A stretch of DNA of 64,000 nucleotides from Ephydatia muelleri (Eukaryota; Porifera; Demospongiae; Spongillida; Spongillidae): assembly GCA_013339895.1 (NCBI GenBank), contig JABACO010000001.1, positions 13,551,375 to 13,615,374 on the forward strand. Direction: 5' to 3'. Shown here piece by piece: positions 35,251-47,969 of the stretch (the first letter of the stretch is position 1; each line of letters opens with the position of its first letter). Position numbers and translations under genes: made by a program. The notes beneath the pieces were generated by a model. The model ran no database searches. It saw nothing but the letters and a program-made list of their open reading frames with translations, and was not told the origin of the DNA.

Positions 35251-36451
35251 TCATAAGCAATCTCCCTCCACTGTCAGCTCATTCCTGCATGTCCAATAAG
35301 GTTTCAGGTTCTCAGGAACTATACTTGGCCAACCATTCCTTGTAAAAGTAACCACTTTGCTCAAAATGGGATCTTGACGAGTAACCTTTCGCAATTGCAT
35401 GGCAGTCACTGGAAGAGCCTCGATCTGACCTACATTGAAAACATCACTGTCTGAAGTAGCTGTCCCTGCATCGGCTATGATAGAGAGAGGTAACCTGGAC
35501 AAACCATCAGCATTTGCATGCTGTGCTGTAGGTCTGAATTCCAAATCATACTCATAAGCTGATAATAAAGAGCCCATCTCTGTAACCGCGCTGCAGCCAA
35601 TGGGGGTACACCGGTCTTTGGGCCTAGAATTGTCGTCAAAGGCTTATGATCTGTAAGCAGTGTGAACCGACGCCCATAAAGGTACTCGTGAAACTTCTTA
35701 ACCCCAAATATGAGAGAGAGAGCCTCTTTTTCTAGCTGGGCATAGTTCCGTTCACTAGCATTTAAAGTTCGTGATGCGAAAGCGATAGGCCGTTCACTTC
35801 CATCAGGCAGTGTGTGAGAAATTACAGCCCAATGCCATACGCAGAAGCATCTCCAGCCAACTTAATGGGTAAGGTAGGATCATAATGTACTAACACATTG
35901 GGTGATGTCAGACACTGTTTAGCTTGCTTAAATGCCTGCTCACGCTGATCAGTCCATTTCCACTGAACATCCTTTCTGAGCAGCTCATTAAGAGGATTAA
36001 GAAGTGTTGCCAGGTTTGGAATGAATTTTGAGTAATAATTTATCATCCCCAAAAATGACCGAAGTTGAGGCACACTACTGGGTACTGGGGCCATCAAAAT
36101 GGCGTCTAACTTCTCTCCAGTAGCATGGATTCCATTGGCATCAATCCTGTGACCCAGATATTGCACAGATGTAGTAAGAAAACAACATTTTTCTTTGTTC
36201 ACTCTCAACCCTTCATTCTGTAAACGCTTCAGGACCTCCTCTACGGTAGTGAGATGTTCCTCTTTGTTCTTTCCTACTATCAATGTGTCATCTAAGTAGC
36301 ATAACACCCCCGACATTCCTTGAAGAATTGTATCCATGGCTCGTTGAAAAATTGCAGGAGCTGAAGCAATTCCAAATGGTAAGCGTGTGTACCGGTAAAG
36401 CCCACGATGTGTGTTAATGGCAACAAATTGCCGAGATACCTCATCACGCTC
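35251..36451 (-). pseudogene. gypsy RT core, RNase H and connection fragment
   Basis: RT fingers/palm motifs are visible: THRGLYRYTRLPFGIASAPA and the catalytic YLDD in VLCYLDDTLIVG, then YLGHRID and FLGMINYYSKFIPN. RNase H begins at [12 protein letters not shown]; a one-base deletion near 35822 shifts the frame. Motifs [28 protein letters not shown] and [12 protein letters not shown] follow. The fragment ends at 35251 before integrase, where an unrelated dispersed block begins. Confidence 0.88.
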
Positions 36452-36778
36452 CATCACAGTGCAAAAAGTTTGTTATGCGACACCTTATATTATAGCGTAT
36501 ATTCAAATATATGCAGCAATATAAGCTGTCTGCGTATTGAACATTATAAGCAAATGCAATATAGCCAGTCACGTGCGGTTTGTGGTATCTTAGCAAACCT
36601 TTGAATTTCATTAATGTTACAGGAAGCGCGCACTATCGTAATTTGGGTTTTGACCTTCCGTAAACCGGTCCTCCTCCCCCCTCCACCCCCCCCCCTTTGC
36701 ATCTGCTTGGTTATAAAAATTTTCTTCGCACATATAAGTGGTACAACGCCAAACACAAAATATTCAAACACCATAGTT

Positions 36779-37380
36779 CTTAAGACAGCGGTCCCCAAGT
36801 ACTAATTCAGCGTGACCTGATAAAGACGAGAATATAATAACATTTGGCGCAAATTGAAATGGTCATACTTACCTCTAGTGATGGACTTGTTGGTGCTGTC
36901 GTGTTTTAGTATTTGACCTAACCAAATGCGCACAAGAAAATAAAATAAAATAAAAATAGCATTTAGTGCCTCCGAGCATACTTACCAATTCGAATTGAAA
37001 CGCTGCAGAGAAGCAAAATGCAGGTAGCAATGCCATTGCGTAACTTACCTTAGCAGAATCGGCCGCTTGTGATAGCCGCAAACCATAGTCCTTAAGACAG
37101 CGGTCCCCAAGTACTAATTCAGCGTGACCTGATAAAGACGGGAACATAATAACATTTGGCATCAATTGAAATGGCCATACTTATCCCTACTGATGGTCTT
37201 GTTGGTGCCGTCGTGTTTTAGTTCTCGGCCTAACGAAATGCGAAGAAAAAAACATTTTAGTGCCTCTGAGCATACTAACCATTCAGCGGTTCGAATCGAA
37301 ACGCTGCAGAAAAGCAAAATGCAGATAGCAATGGCACTGCGTAACTTACTTCAGCAGAATCGGCCGCTTGTGATAACTAG
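36779..37380. repeat. 312-bp tandem duplication inside the CACTA element
   Basis: Copy 1 starts at about 36779 and copy 2 at about 37091; both include TTAAGACAGCGGTCCCCAAG and AGCAGAATCGGCCGCTTGTG. They differ by scattered substitutions and small indels, so the duplication is not recent. Confidence 0.85.
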
Positions 37381-37860
37381 AGACCAACACCGCATCGCAC
37401 ACAAATTGTGAGTCGCTTACCGTATACTAGGCTTGCCTTCAGCAGATTGATGGGGCTGATGTACTGCATCACAAACGCATCCCCAAATAACACAAATATG
37501 ATACGCAAAGACACGTACCTTTCCAGGCCACACTCACACAGGAAACCCGCCAAAATTAGCCATCACGTGCAATGCAAACGTCAGCACACTCTAATTGATG
37601 CACTTTTTTTAAATTCGGTACAAAAATTATGAATAGTAAATAACAACGATAACTGTGTATAACAGCACTAAAATATGACAAGTAAGATTATAACCAATTT
37701 CTTGAACTGGCATAAGAAATCACTCTGCATTACAACATTTACAAACATGCATGAAAAAACAATACCATACTTTCCATATCATTATGTACTGTATATCCAT
37801 GCCAAATTGAACAGTAATGGTAAGAATGAATATGGTACACATTAACATTACAAAATAGTA
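37381..37860. other. CACTA interior, no gene seen
   Basis: Short frames only, without domain support. Confidence 0.5.
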
Positions 37861-38335
37861 ATGACAAACACTTGCACGTACATGTCCACATGCACACAGA
37901 CTAGCACATACACACAGATGTCCACGTACACGCATACACACACAACACACAGACACACACTTGTGCACATACACACAGACAGATGTCCAGACACATGCAT
38001 ACACACACAACACAAACAGATACACACTTGTGCACATACACACAGACAGATGTCCACACACACGCATACACAGACACTGGTTGGCTGCATGGTCATGGTT
38101 TAGAGGATCCACCCACACAACAACTACACAGGTATAAACTTACACATACACATGCACACACTGTATATACACAATACACCCACACACGAACACACACATT
38201 AACATGTACACACAAGCAAATGAGCACACATATGAACACGCACACACATATGCACAACACACATATGCACAACACACAACACACACATATGCACAACACA
38301 CAACACACACATATGCACAAAACACAACACACACA
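37861..38335. repeat. ACACAC-rich compound minisatellite
   Basis: Repeats of a unit of about 60-65 bp containing ACACACAGACAGATGTCCAC and ACACTTGTGCACAT, then AACACACATATGCAC units. His/Thr and Cys/Val open frames on both strands are repeat artefacts. Confidence 0.85.
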
Positions 38336-38641
38336 TCATATTCTTTGAATAGTAACAAATTGTAATAAATGCTGGCCTTCTCCTACAAGCATCTGCCACC
38401 TGTTCCGCAAGGCATTCTGTGCAGCCTTGCTGCCAGCAGATGTGGTAAGGACCACAGGTTCAAAAATGATTTCACACAAAAAAACATGCCCATAAATTGA
38501 TTCTGCTTTAAAACATTCTTCTCGTGGGAGAGGTTTCTAGTCATGCCCATCTTATACTGATCCCCTCCATTCCATACATCTCCTCTTTCCCCCTCTTAAT
38601 CCAACATGAATACCGACTCACAAGCACACAATATATAGAGG

Positions 38642-38731
<90 letters not shown>

Positions 38732-38798
38732 CACACACATGCACACACATGCACACGCATACACGCGCGCGCACACACACACACACAAACACATACAC
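38642..38798. repeat. (AC)n microsatellite
   Basis: Long AC run followed by ACATGC and ACGCGC variants. Confidence 0.95.
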
Positions 38799-38991
38799 CT
38801 GTGATTTGCTGGGTAGAGAGTGGTATGTCATACTCACTGTAGCTTGTGAATACTATATATGCACAAGCCCATTATGAAAGTTGATTCAGACCTTGTGCCC
38901 CAGTGCAGTCACTTCCCCCCACAAGCATACAATCTGATAACTAAACTGCTGCACTATTTTTAGTCATTGGCAGGGCTCTTTATGAGGTTGC

Positions 38992-38992
<1 letters not shown>

Positions 38993-39069
<77 letters not shown>

Positions 39070-39130
39070 AACACACATGCACACACACACACACAAACAC
39101 AAACACAAACACACATGCACACACAGACCA
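38993..39130. repeat. (AC)n microsatellite
   Basis: AC run of about 70 bp passing into AAACAC and ATGCAC variants. Confidence 0.95.
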
Positions 39131-39423
39131 CACTTTCATGCATCACAACTTTTAATCAACAAAATGACCAACACACACACACGCATCTTGCCTTGAGTAT
39201 GTGGTGTATAGTGATACATATGTGCACGGTGAGGCACATGGAATGGGGTGGATACTGATAGGACAGGGTGATATGGTATGCAACCCATTAGTGTGAGTGT
39301 GTGTGTGTGTGCATTTCTATGTGTATACTGTATATGCTGTGAATACGTACAGTGTAGGTGTGGTATGTGCATGTGCGTACAGTGATGTGTGCATATGTAG
39401 TGTGTGGTGTGAAGAATATGTAT

Positions 39424-39600
39424 TTATGACTAAAGTGACTTAACCCTAATGTTTTGGTACAGACCACACCCAGGCATCACAACTGGCCAGTGATTATTTA
39501 ACCCATTTTTGCCCATGGTATAGACCCATACCAGCGACTACTAACCCATTCTTGCCCAGGGTACAGACCACACCCAGGCAGTGTATCGAGAGATTTAACC
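39424..39600. repeat. short tandem repeat around TTAACCCATT...GGTACAGACC
   Basis: Three imperfect copies of a unit with TAACCCATTYTTGCCC, GGTAYAGACC and ACACCCAGGCA. It is followed at 39601-39765 by another block of the ACAGACAGATGTCCACAC minisatellite. Confidence 0.6.
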
Positions 39601-39765
39601 CATTAACGCATACACAGACAGATGTCTACACACACGCATACACACAGAAACACACAGACAGATGTCCACACACAAACACGTATACAGACAGACAGATGTC
39701 CACACACATGCATACACACAGACACACACACACACATGCACACAGACACATACACACACTAAGGG

Positions 39766-40778
39766 GTACTATAGTTACTATTCCTTCCTCCAATTCTACA
39801 TGGCACCTGTATCCCAGGCGGTGGGTTTGTCAAATTAGGGGCAAACCAGGGGTGGGAGCAGTAAATCCCTGGACTACATACACAATATCAACCACACACT
39901 AAAATGCGAATGTGACCCACCAAATGTATATGCATACGCATGCACATACACACACACATATATAGTACATACACGTCCCTACCACCACCATGCATGTTAA
40001 AAATAACCAGATACAATATATAAATACTTCCTTTGTCGTCCATATATGCATTACCTTAAGTTGGTTGTGAGCATGCACTTCAGTCTGTTGACAGACCTGT
40101 GCTATAGGTGTAGCCATTGTGAGTGGTAGCTTATACGTTTAAAACACAAGGGCCAGGAGCAGCACTCACTCCTGCATTCTGAAAGATATAATCACACAGG
40201 TCAATATAAGCAGGCACGCTTTTATAGTATGTGCAGGTGCAGTACTATACATGTACATGTATATCCTGCCTTTTGGTTGCTACCCAAGCACACTGAGCAT
40301 TGTTTAGCCTGGACTACGCGTGCTTGGATTGACAAAAACTTTCAAAATTAGGCCTACACTGGTTCACACGGCAGATTTGAACATGGATCCACTTTATAGG
40401 CACTCAGTCGCTCCATTTGTTCGCATGTATATATTCAAGGAAAATTACAGATGTGATCAAACTAAACTGGGGGCCAGAGTGATCGATATAGGGACCCGCT
40501 CACAAAATTTACCGACTGCTCAGCTGGGACTTGCTCCACTGAAATTCCTAGCAGACATAGCACCTTTGACGTCCAGCAGCATCCGTAGAAGTAAAAGAAC
40601 TATAAGTAGCGCTAGCTACAGTGTACATGTAGCTCATAACTTCGAAACACGTGTTATAAAATAAAATTCAATCATTGCTGTGGGTGTGGTGTGGTAGATG
40701 ATTAAATTCTTTGGATTGATACAAGATCAGCAGCAAGCAACCACTACATGCATGTGGACAGTGGACTTGAAAGTAACG
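39766..40778. other. CACTA interior, no gene seen
   Basis: Between the minisatellite block and the last exon of the accessory gene; could hold its 3' UTR. The 40320-40664 plus frame has no domain. Confidence 0.45.
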
Positions 40779-42096
40779 TTAGTCAAAATTCAAAACTCTG
40801 GTGACACTGTGTGTACCATCCAAGGCTCGGCGTTTGAAGGAGCAGAGTTGGGGAGCGGCTCTCCGTCGACGCGTTTTTTTCTTCTGACGCTTGGAGCTGA
40901 TCTCCGTGTCACAGCAGCGTGAATCAACATCTTGGATTAAACCGTTGAACGCTTCTGATCGCCACAGTGGCCGCCTCCGCCGGAGTGTTGTTTTCTCTTC
41001 AGGATCGCTCTCTTCCTCAGACTTCATCGATGGTTTCACATTTTTCCAAAGCGAAACTTCCTCTTCGCCTTGTAGGTTAGCACATCTTTTCTCCCACAAC
41101 TATGTTTGATTAACCCAAGTGAGCTACGATGCCCGCATATGCACACACAATCACTATAACTTACTCTTTGTTGACGTGACCGTTTCAATCGGCGCTTCGA
41201 ATGTTTATCTTTGTCACGTTGCGCTCTATTCAGAGTGCGCTTATACACCGCAACACCAGCTTAGTAGTGGGAAATGTATTATGTGTAACTCAAAACCAAC
41301 GCATGCACAAATTACCTTTGATTATAGCAAACTGTTCTTTTTCGAATTCATTAGCTACTAAGGATACAATTTTTTGGTTGTGTTCACTTTCAATTCTGAT
41401 CAGAATATTAAGCTGCATTACTTGAAATGCACTATACATATTGAGACCTACCCTTCATCAAGTTTCAACTGCTGCTCTTCGTCTGAAGCTAACTTCACGA
41501 ATGCGGCTCTGCATGCAATGATACAAATATAAAGTCATGCATATGTACTCATGAATGTACCTGAATTTCAAGTCGGATTTTGCGGGTTCGTGGCCGTGGA
41601 GTGCTTTTACAGTTCTTTTGAGTATGAGAATCTGTCTCTACGCTCGGTATATTTTCCAGAGATACATGTAAATGAGCAATATCCGCTTCGCTTTTGGTCA
41701 CCCTTGTTGATAGTAACTGAAGACTTCGTTGCACTTCATTCATTTTGTTCAATATATTTGTTTGCATGCTAGTTATCAGTTCGTGGATTGATTCCTTGAG
41801 TTGATTCACATCATTTATACATTCGCACCGCGTTGGCAAAACCTCCCCCGGGAGCCACAATCGTCCCACTGCATCTGATGGTCTACTCACACGAGAAGTT
41901 CCGTAAAAACTACTTGGTTCGATCCCGTCTTCAGCTATCCGTCGTGGTTGAGATTGTCCGAGCTGATACCATGCATGCAAGCACAAGCATTTATAAACGT
42001 AAAAGTACTAGCAAAGCACTTTTAGCTTACCATTTCTGCTCTTTCAGGGGTTGTATTAGCAAGTGGAGTGCGACGGCCACGGCCACGAGAAGACAT
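40779..42096 (-). CDS. CACTA accessory gene (second transposon protein), spliced
   Basis: Exon 1 is 42096-42031 (MSSRGRGRRTPLANTTPERA...) with a GTAAGC donor. Exon 2 is 41962-41561, phase 0 on both sides, acceptor ATCAG and donor GTACAT; it holds a Cys pair and a heptad-like helix (INDVNQLKESIHELITSMQT...) likely to be a coiled coil. A next exon begins at 41508 after TGCAG; as spliced in phase it ends after 16 codons. More downstream pieces on the same strand look coding: a basic stretch near 41248-41165 (KRRLKRSRQQR) and 41099-40779 with SLWKNVKPSMKSEEESD and RRRRPLWRSEAFNGLIQDVD. How exon 3 joins these is not resolved. Two-gene CACTA elements often carry a DNA-binding partner of the transposase (TnpA-like); that role is inference. 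It starts 73 bp from the divergent transposase. Confidence 0.55.
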
Positions 42097-42169
42097 TTGC
42101 AAACTTTTTGAATTTAAAAGCCACGTGCACGCGCGTGAGTTACTTATGTTCTAATCTTCTTCACGTAGG
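42097..42169. promoter_or_regulatory. short divergent promoter of the CACTA element
   Basis: Only 73 bp separate the start codons of the accessory gene (minus, 42096) and the transposase (plus, 42170). It contains CCACGTGCACGCGCGTGAG with overlapping E-box-like CACGTG and CACGCGCGTG sites and no TATA box. Confidence 0.5.
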
Positions 42170-45140
42170 ATGTCCTCGATTGCGCGGAACAGAATTAGGT
42201 GTCCTAAATGTAACCAAAAACTGTCGTATTCCTCTTTTGTGCGGCACAAGAATCCTTTGGTCTGCCCTTGTCCCTCTGCTGCTGGAGTAGAATCGATGCC
42301 CGTAGTGGACCATGGTCTCCAGCAGTACGAAACATCGATTGAAGCTCATGACGCAAATGAACGCTTTGAAATGCAGTCGCAGTTACCTGCAAACAGTGAC
42401 ACTGATGACCAACCAGACACACTGATCAAAGGATTTAATTTCGATACCCCTGAACAAGAAGTTTGTGTGGAAGATTCTGACGTTGTAGAAAGCGAAATAC
42501 AAGTGTTTAATGACGTTGATGACAGTGAAACTCCGATATTTGTGCCCACTGACACAGATACTGAAAGTAACAGCAATCAGGTAGCGACCTCAGAAAATGG
42601 CCATGAAAAGGTTCAAATTGTGACTACAAATGCAGCTACTGAGGCAAGTATTCAGGAATGTAAGTCAAAGAGTTCACTATACGATGCAATCATTCAGCCG
42701 CTAACTCTTGGTCTTTACATTTTTCACCTCGTTTTTAGAGTGTCAGAGGCATTAATTTTATTTTAGCACTTTTGCGTACAATTATAAAATCAATGGGCCA
42801 ATTTTTGAGGAATGATTTGCTAATGTTACTATCCAGTCAAATCCCACAGAACATATATCAACTGACCAAAATACTTGGAACTAAAAAGCAAGATTTCCAT
42901 TTATATGCTGTATGCCCAAAGTGTTCAATGTGTTATCCTTTAACTACTAAATATACAACTGTGTTTAAATGTTCTGCCAAGGTTGGACACAGAGTGTGCA
43001 ATGCTGAGGTCTATCGCAAAATTAAATGCAAAGGGACTTTTAAATTTGCTCCCAAAAAAGTATATGTGTACAATCCACTTATATCTTCTTTATGCAAGTT
43101 ATTTAGTAGAAAAGAAATAATCACTGCATTGGAAGAATGGAGACATAGGAATGTAACTGAAAATGAAATGTCTGACATTTATGATGGACGTGTGTGGAAA
43201 GAACTCTCTATTCCAGGAAAGTATCTTTCAAAACCAAATAATCTTTGTTTGAAACTAAATGTCGATTGGTTTAAACTTTACAAACATACTAATTACAGTG
43301 TTGGGATACTATATTTAGTTGTTGAAAATTTACCAAGAAATGTAAGATTTAATGTTGAGAATACAATTATTATGGGATGTATTCCTGGACCAAATGAACC
43401 TAAAAAAAACATCAATTCATTCATCAAGCCTCTTGTTGATGAGCTTTTAGAATTGTGGCATGGTGTTCAGATTAAATCCGGTTGTTTGTTTGGTGTTACA
43501 TCTGTCAGATGCATGCTAACGTCAGTATCAGCTGACATACCAGCAACACGAAAACTTTGTGGTTTTTTTTCACATAGTGCAAAGCGGGGGTGTTCAAAAT
43601 GTTTGAAAGTCTTTGAATATGAAAATTTTGGTTCTAAAGCTGATTATTCTGGCTTTGACAGAAGCTTGTGCGCACCAAGAAACACTGCAGACCATGTAGA
43701 TATATTGAATCAGATATCAAGGCTAAGTACTGCTACAGAAAAAGAGGAATTGCATAAAAATTGGGGGGTCAGATATTCTGAGCTACTTCCGTTGCCTTAT
43801 TTTGACATAGTTCGTTACCATGTTGTTGACCCAATGCACAATTTACTCCTGGGTACAGCAAAGAACATGATGACCGTGTGGAAGGAGCAATCCCTTCTTT
43901 CAAAGCAAGATTATAATAATATGCAGGAAATTGTAGATGCTATTCGAATACCTGCTCATCTAGGTAGAATCCCATATAAAATTCAGTCCAATATGTCTTC
44001 ATTGACAGCTGACCAATGGAAAAACTGGGTTTTAGAGTATTCAATGTTTGCAGTATATTCAATTCTACCTCCTGAACATGTAAAATGTTGGTCCAGGTTT
44101 GTGGAAGCGTGCTCATTGCTATTAAAGCCAGTTCTCACAGTTTCAGATGTGGAAAAGGGAGATGAGATACTGATAACATTTTGTAAGGAATATGAAACAC
44201 TTTATGGGGCAAGCATGTGTACCCCAAACATGCACCTTCATTTACATCTTAAAGACTCTCTACTGGACTATGGACCTGTGTATGCCTTTTGGTGTTTCCC
44301 TTTTGAACGCTATAATGGTATCTTTCAAAGTTTCCAGCAAAATTGGATTTGCACTGAGTTACAAATAATGAACAAGTTTGTTAATTACCAACACTGTATA
44401 ACATTGCAGAGCACTATTACAGATCAAGATGAAATCACGTGGCTTATGGATATGAATGGAGATAATTTCCACCAGGGATCTTTGCTGCAAACAAGAACAG
44501 ATTCAAGTAAATTACACGCATACTCCAAATAGCAACATGCAGTCTTGATAAAATTGATACAACTGAAAGACATTTATACTCATCAGTATCTGCTAAATAT
44601 GAGAGACTTTTTTCTTCTGAGGAAGTAAGGTGGCTTCACAGTGTTTACAATGCATTATATCCAAATTCAGAAATTGCTTACATCCCCATGGCTCATGAAG
44701 TGTTTTATGAAATTGACATATTTGGTGAACAATTCACATCAGTAAAATCCAAAGGAAATCACTCTCCTGTTGTTACTGCATTTTGGCCTGCAACATTACA
44801 GCAGAATGGCCCTAACTGTGAATTAAATGCTGGAGCTATTCAGTACTTTTTTTCCCATACCATTTCAATCATAATGCTGTGTGATGGAACAGTTGAACCA
44901 CAACAAATTTCTCATCTATTTGCTCGTGTACATTGGTTTGAAAAGCATCCATGTCAGGAGGTATTACCTTATCCTCTTAAAGTTTTTGCCACCTTAACTA
45001 AAAACGGTGGATCATCTACATTTTTGCCTTTAAGCAGAATTATGTCCCGTTGTGCAGTGTGTGATACAAGTGTGAAGTTTGACTTTGGAACAGATCATGT
45101 ACTATTGCTCTGTCCAACGAACAAAAAAATCCATCTATAA
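42170..45140 (+). CDS. tnp2-type CACTA transposase, with two apparent frame breaks
   Basis: Three consecutive pieces. 42170-42766: N-terminal zinc finger (RCPKCNQKLSYSSFVRH) and an acidic Asp/Glu-rich region, ending FHLVFRVSEAL. 42772-44532: a second Cys cluster (VCPKCSMCYPL...KIKCKG), then the tnp2 core with NVDWFKLYKHTNYSVG, LVVENLPRNVRFNVEN, SADIPATRKLCGF, GCSKC, DPMHNLLLGTAKNMM, NMHLHLHLKDSLLDYGPVYA and FERYNG. About 44535-45140: C-terminal domain (LFARVHWFEKHP, LSRIMSRCAVC). Domain order matches the Transposase_21/tnp2 family, which cuts and pastes DNA with an RNase H-like DDE core; the Asp residues in VDWF and SADIPA are candidate catalytic positions. Frame changes near 42755 and 44525 may be decay, base-call errors, or (at 42755, which follows TTTTATTTTAG) a small intron. 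Confidence 0.85.
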
Positions 45141-45754
45141 ACACTCGAATGCATTGGCTCTGTGATATGTAATGTAAAATACATCTATGTGCATTTGTGT
45201 GTGTGATGTAAATATATGTTTTCTCAGTCATGACATGTGGTGTAACTGTGATCAGTTCTATGTCGACATAAATTACGATTCATCCACTTTTGCATTGCAC
45301 TCGTTCGCCAATTGATTGGAATGTCTAGGATGTAGTGTGTGCGAAGTGAATTTATAAGTTATATCGATCTGTATAGCTAGGCTCGAATTCCGACTTCGGC
45401 ATTGAAGTTCGGTTTGTACTGACTGTCGCATGCAAGGTATAATTAAGTACTAAAGGCTAAGCGCCGGCTCCTTAGTAATTAGATGCTTGTTAACGCTTAT
45501 ACGAGAATTAATAACTTGCACACAAAGAATAGGTGAAACTTGAATATACACGGTGGTATGATATAAATATACTTACGGGGGTATATTTTTGTACACTTCA
45601 TTGTGCCTATATAAACAGTGACGTATTTAACACTTGCGGATTCTTGAATATACGCCGTCTTATATTTCAAATATAGTACTCAGGCGTATAGTTTGCGTAT
45701 TTTCAAATATACGCAAAAATATATCGTATCGTATATCTAACTTTTTGCACTGTG
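45141..45754. promoter_or_regulatory. right subterminal region of the CACTA element
   Basis: Non-coding. From about 45540 it repeats TTGAATATACGCC/GCGTATATTTG-like palindromic motifs, matching motifs just inside the left end. In known CACTA elements such arrays bind the element's own protein. Confidence 0.6.
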
Positions 45755-45757
45755 CAT

Positions 45758-46164
45758 CTGTGTATAGGCTTGAGCTAAATCCAGTTTGGTAAACCACTTG
45801 CCACCTGAAAAAGCAGCAAACAAATCACTGGGCTTAGGCAGAGGATACTGGTCTACCATCAATGCCTGATTTATGGACACTTTATAATCACCACACAGTC
45901 GCACTGTACCATTCTTCTTAGGTACAACTACTACAGGAGCTGCCCACTCACAATTTGTTACTTTTTCAATGACGCCAGCCTCCTCAAGTCGATCTAGTTC
46001 CCTCTCCACTGCTTCCTTTAGAGCAAAAGGGACAGGCCTTGGTCGATGAAATTTCGGCTGTACATCTGGTAGCAACTTCAGGGTAGCTTTGAAATGCCTC
46101 ATCTTGCCTAGATCATTGCGAAACAAGTCACTGTATCGTTGAATTAAGCTTTCTACAGGAGAAC
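45758..46164 (-). pseudogene. gypsy RT N-terminal part
   Basis: Carries LIQRYSDLFRNDLG, the primer-proximal KFHRPRPVPFALKEAVEREL and LDRLEEAGVIEKV, then PVVVVPKKNGTVRLCGDYK and FTKLDLAQAYTQM, the first catalytic Asp motif of RT. The 9.3-kb CACTA element cuts the frame straight after this motif; its continuation is at 36451 and downward. Confidence 0.9.
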
Positions 46165-46167
46165 CCA

Positions 46168-47966
46168 CACGGCGCGACAGTGTACCGTATGCAGCCTTGT
46201 ATATTGCACCCATACTAATCGATACTCGTCTGCACTCGACACGTGAGCAGTTTTTCATACGTCACGAATGCGGCGCCATGTATACGTCTCAGAACGAACA
46301 CTTCGCTTATACGTATGATATCGCGGTCTGCATATGGATTCAGTATATTCGTCATCACCTGTTTGCATACTTCAGATGAACGCGTGCAGACTCTGTACAC
46401 GTCATGTATTCGAATCGTTTCAAATCCATTTTCTGTTCTGCATACTTGAAGGCTAGTGCTTAAACCCTGAACCACGCCAGCAATAATACGGCAAATTTTA
46501 ATCAAATTACAGCTGAAATACAACTTGGTCAAAAAATAAACAGGCATATATAGTTCCAAGCTGGCGATCAAAGTCTCCATCACATTTTCCTGATGTAGTT
46601 AGAAGGGCACTCTCCGCCTAGCAGAGGCCTCTTGAAAGGCGAGCACGAGCCTCTACTACTCTCGCGGCACTTGTCGACGGTTTCCTTACAAGCACACGCT
46701 AAAATATTACAGAGGTTATGCACAAAGAACTCAGCATTTACTTACTCTCTGACCGCGGTGGTAGCTAGCTTATGCTTTACAATGCCATCGTCGTCATCCC
46801 CTTGGTTGGCCATGCAGCGAAACGTTTTCATTTGGCCGTAGTACACCCTGGCGTCGGCTCAAGAGCTGTGGTCAGAAAGGAAAGTCATAGCATGCCCACT
46901 CTGTACCTGCGTTTCTTCTTTTGCCGGGGTTGGTCACTTCCACCATTTCAGTCTCGATGTACTCGCTTAAATATCTCCTGACCCTGAAGTTATTGGCACA
47001 CGCACATAATCCACATGCACACATACAACGTACTATGCTCTTCACGTAATGGCGTTCTATTGGTCGGCACTGTGCTTAAGAGAACAAACATGACGTAAGC
47101 ATGTAAACCTTTGTGACAACTTGAAACGCCGCCTAACTGCATCTACTGAATCACACACTTGTCCTGGTTTAACATAAGCAACACCTACAGTGTAAACACG
47201 CACAACTTACCAGGCCTAGACTGCTTAAGTCCGTTTGGTATGCCTTTATAACCTCCGCCTGTCACTCGCGTTGTCCGAAACTCTTTATCTTGCACAGTTG
47301 CACCTCACTGATTCGTCAGCTATATAGTGATCAAAATCAACAATCCAATTTCTCTGACGTTGGGAACAGCTCCATTAGTACTGTCTCCACAGATAGCCCA
47401 GTAGTCCAATTTTCCTTTCCTCCTATTTCGTTGGGAACTAAACCAAGTTGCCTATTTTTGTTTCCTTTGCTCGATCGTGCGTCGTCACCTCCACTAATGA
47501 CCAACACGTGCAAAACTTAAAACCGAGCATGCGCAGATAATGATATCAAAATTAATTGCTCAAATTGGCTACACCCGCTAGAAATAGTCACAGATGTAGG
47601 TATCAGAAGTTTACAATGATTATAGGGATCCAATAACTTACCTGTGAGTACGCGACTCGGTCGAGGTAATTATAGTAGCCACACTCATATGAATGCGTTT
47701 TCATGGGTGTGGTTAAAACGGCCTATATTCCTATTTATTGCGCACTATCGTAATTTACGGGCTAAACTGCTGCTCGCGATATGGGTGCGATACGCAGCCG
47801 ATACTTAGCCCCAACAATACCCATCTGCACACTGCACTGGACATTGACATATCTAGGTACGAGTATGCATATTGGTCCGCACACGTGCATGTCTGGATAT
47901 GTATCTGCATACCATGGCGTGGGCAAACTCTGCATATTACTGCATACGATACTATGTCACGCAGTG
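46168..47966. mobile_element. non-autonomous CACTA-like element, copy A, 1,799 bp
   Basis: Ends begin CACGGCGCGACAGTGTAC (left) and CACTGCGTGACATAGTAT (right, reverse complement), then converge on CGTATGCAG, giving imperfect inverted repeats of about 27 bp. CCA flanks it at 46165-46167 and 47967-47969. A second full copy lies inverted at 57902-59649. Open frames conserved between the copies (for example 46632-46841) reflect recent common origin; a 5-bp indel and other differences break the better candidates, so no gene is claimed. Confidence 0.9.
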
Positions 47967-47969
47967 CCA

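Larger units (their letters stand above)
36455..45754 (+). mobile_element. CACTA (EnSpm) DNA transposon, 9,300 bp, inserted in gypsy RT
   Basis: Both ends carry the 16-bp inverted repeat CACAGTGCAAAAAGTT. The 3-bp direct repeat CAT flanks it at 36452-36454 and 45755-45757, as expected for CACTA. Subterminal copies of a GCGTATATTCAAATATACGC-like palindrome lie inside both ends (about 36491-36540 and 45640-45725). Cargo: a tnp2-type transposase (plus) and a divergent accessory gene (minus) in the right third. The left part holds a 312-bp duplication and long AC-rich arrays. At least two frame breaks in the transposase suggest it is no longer active, unless these are base-call errors. Confidence 0.9.

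Noticed and set aside
37720-39372. Cys/Val-rich and His/Thr-rich frames that look like cysteine-rich proteins
   Set aside because: Translations of AC microsatellites on opposite strands.
46197-46981. Open frames conserved between the two 1.8-kb CACTA-like copies
   Set aside because: Both strands and several frames are equally conserved, as expected from recent common origin; indels break the candidates.
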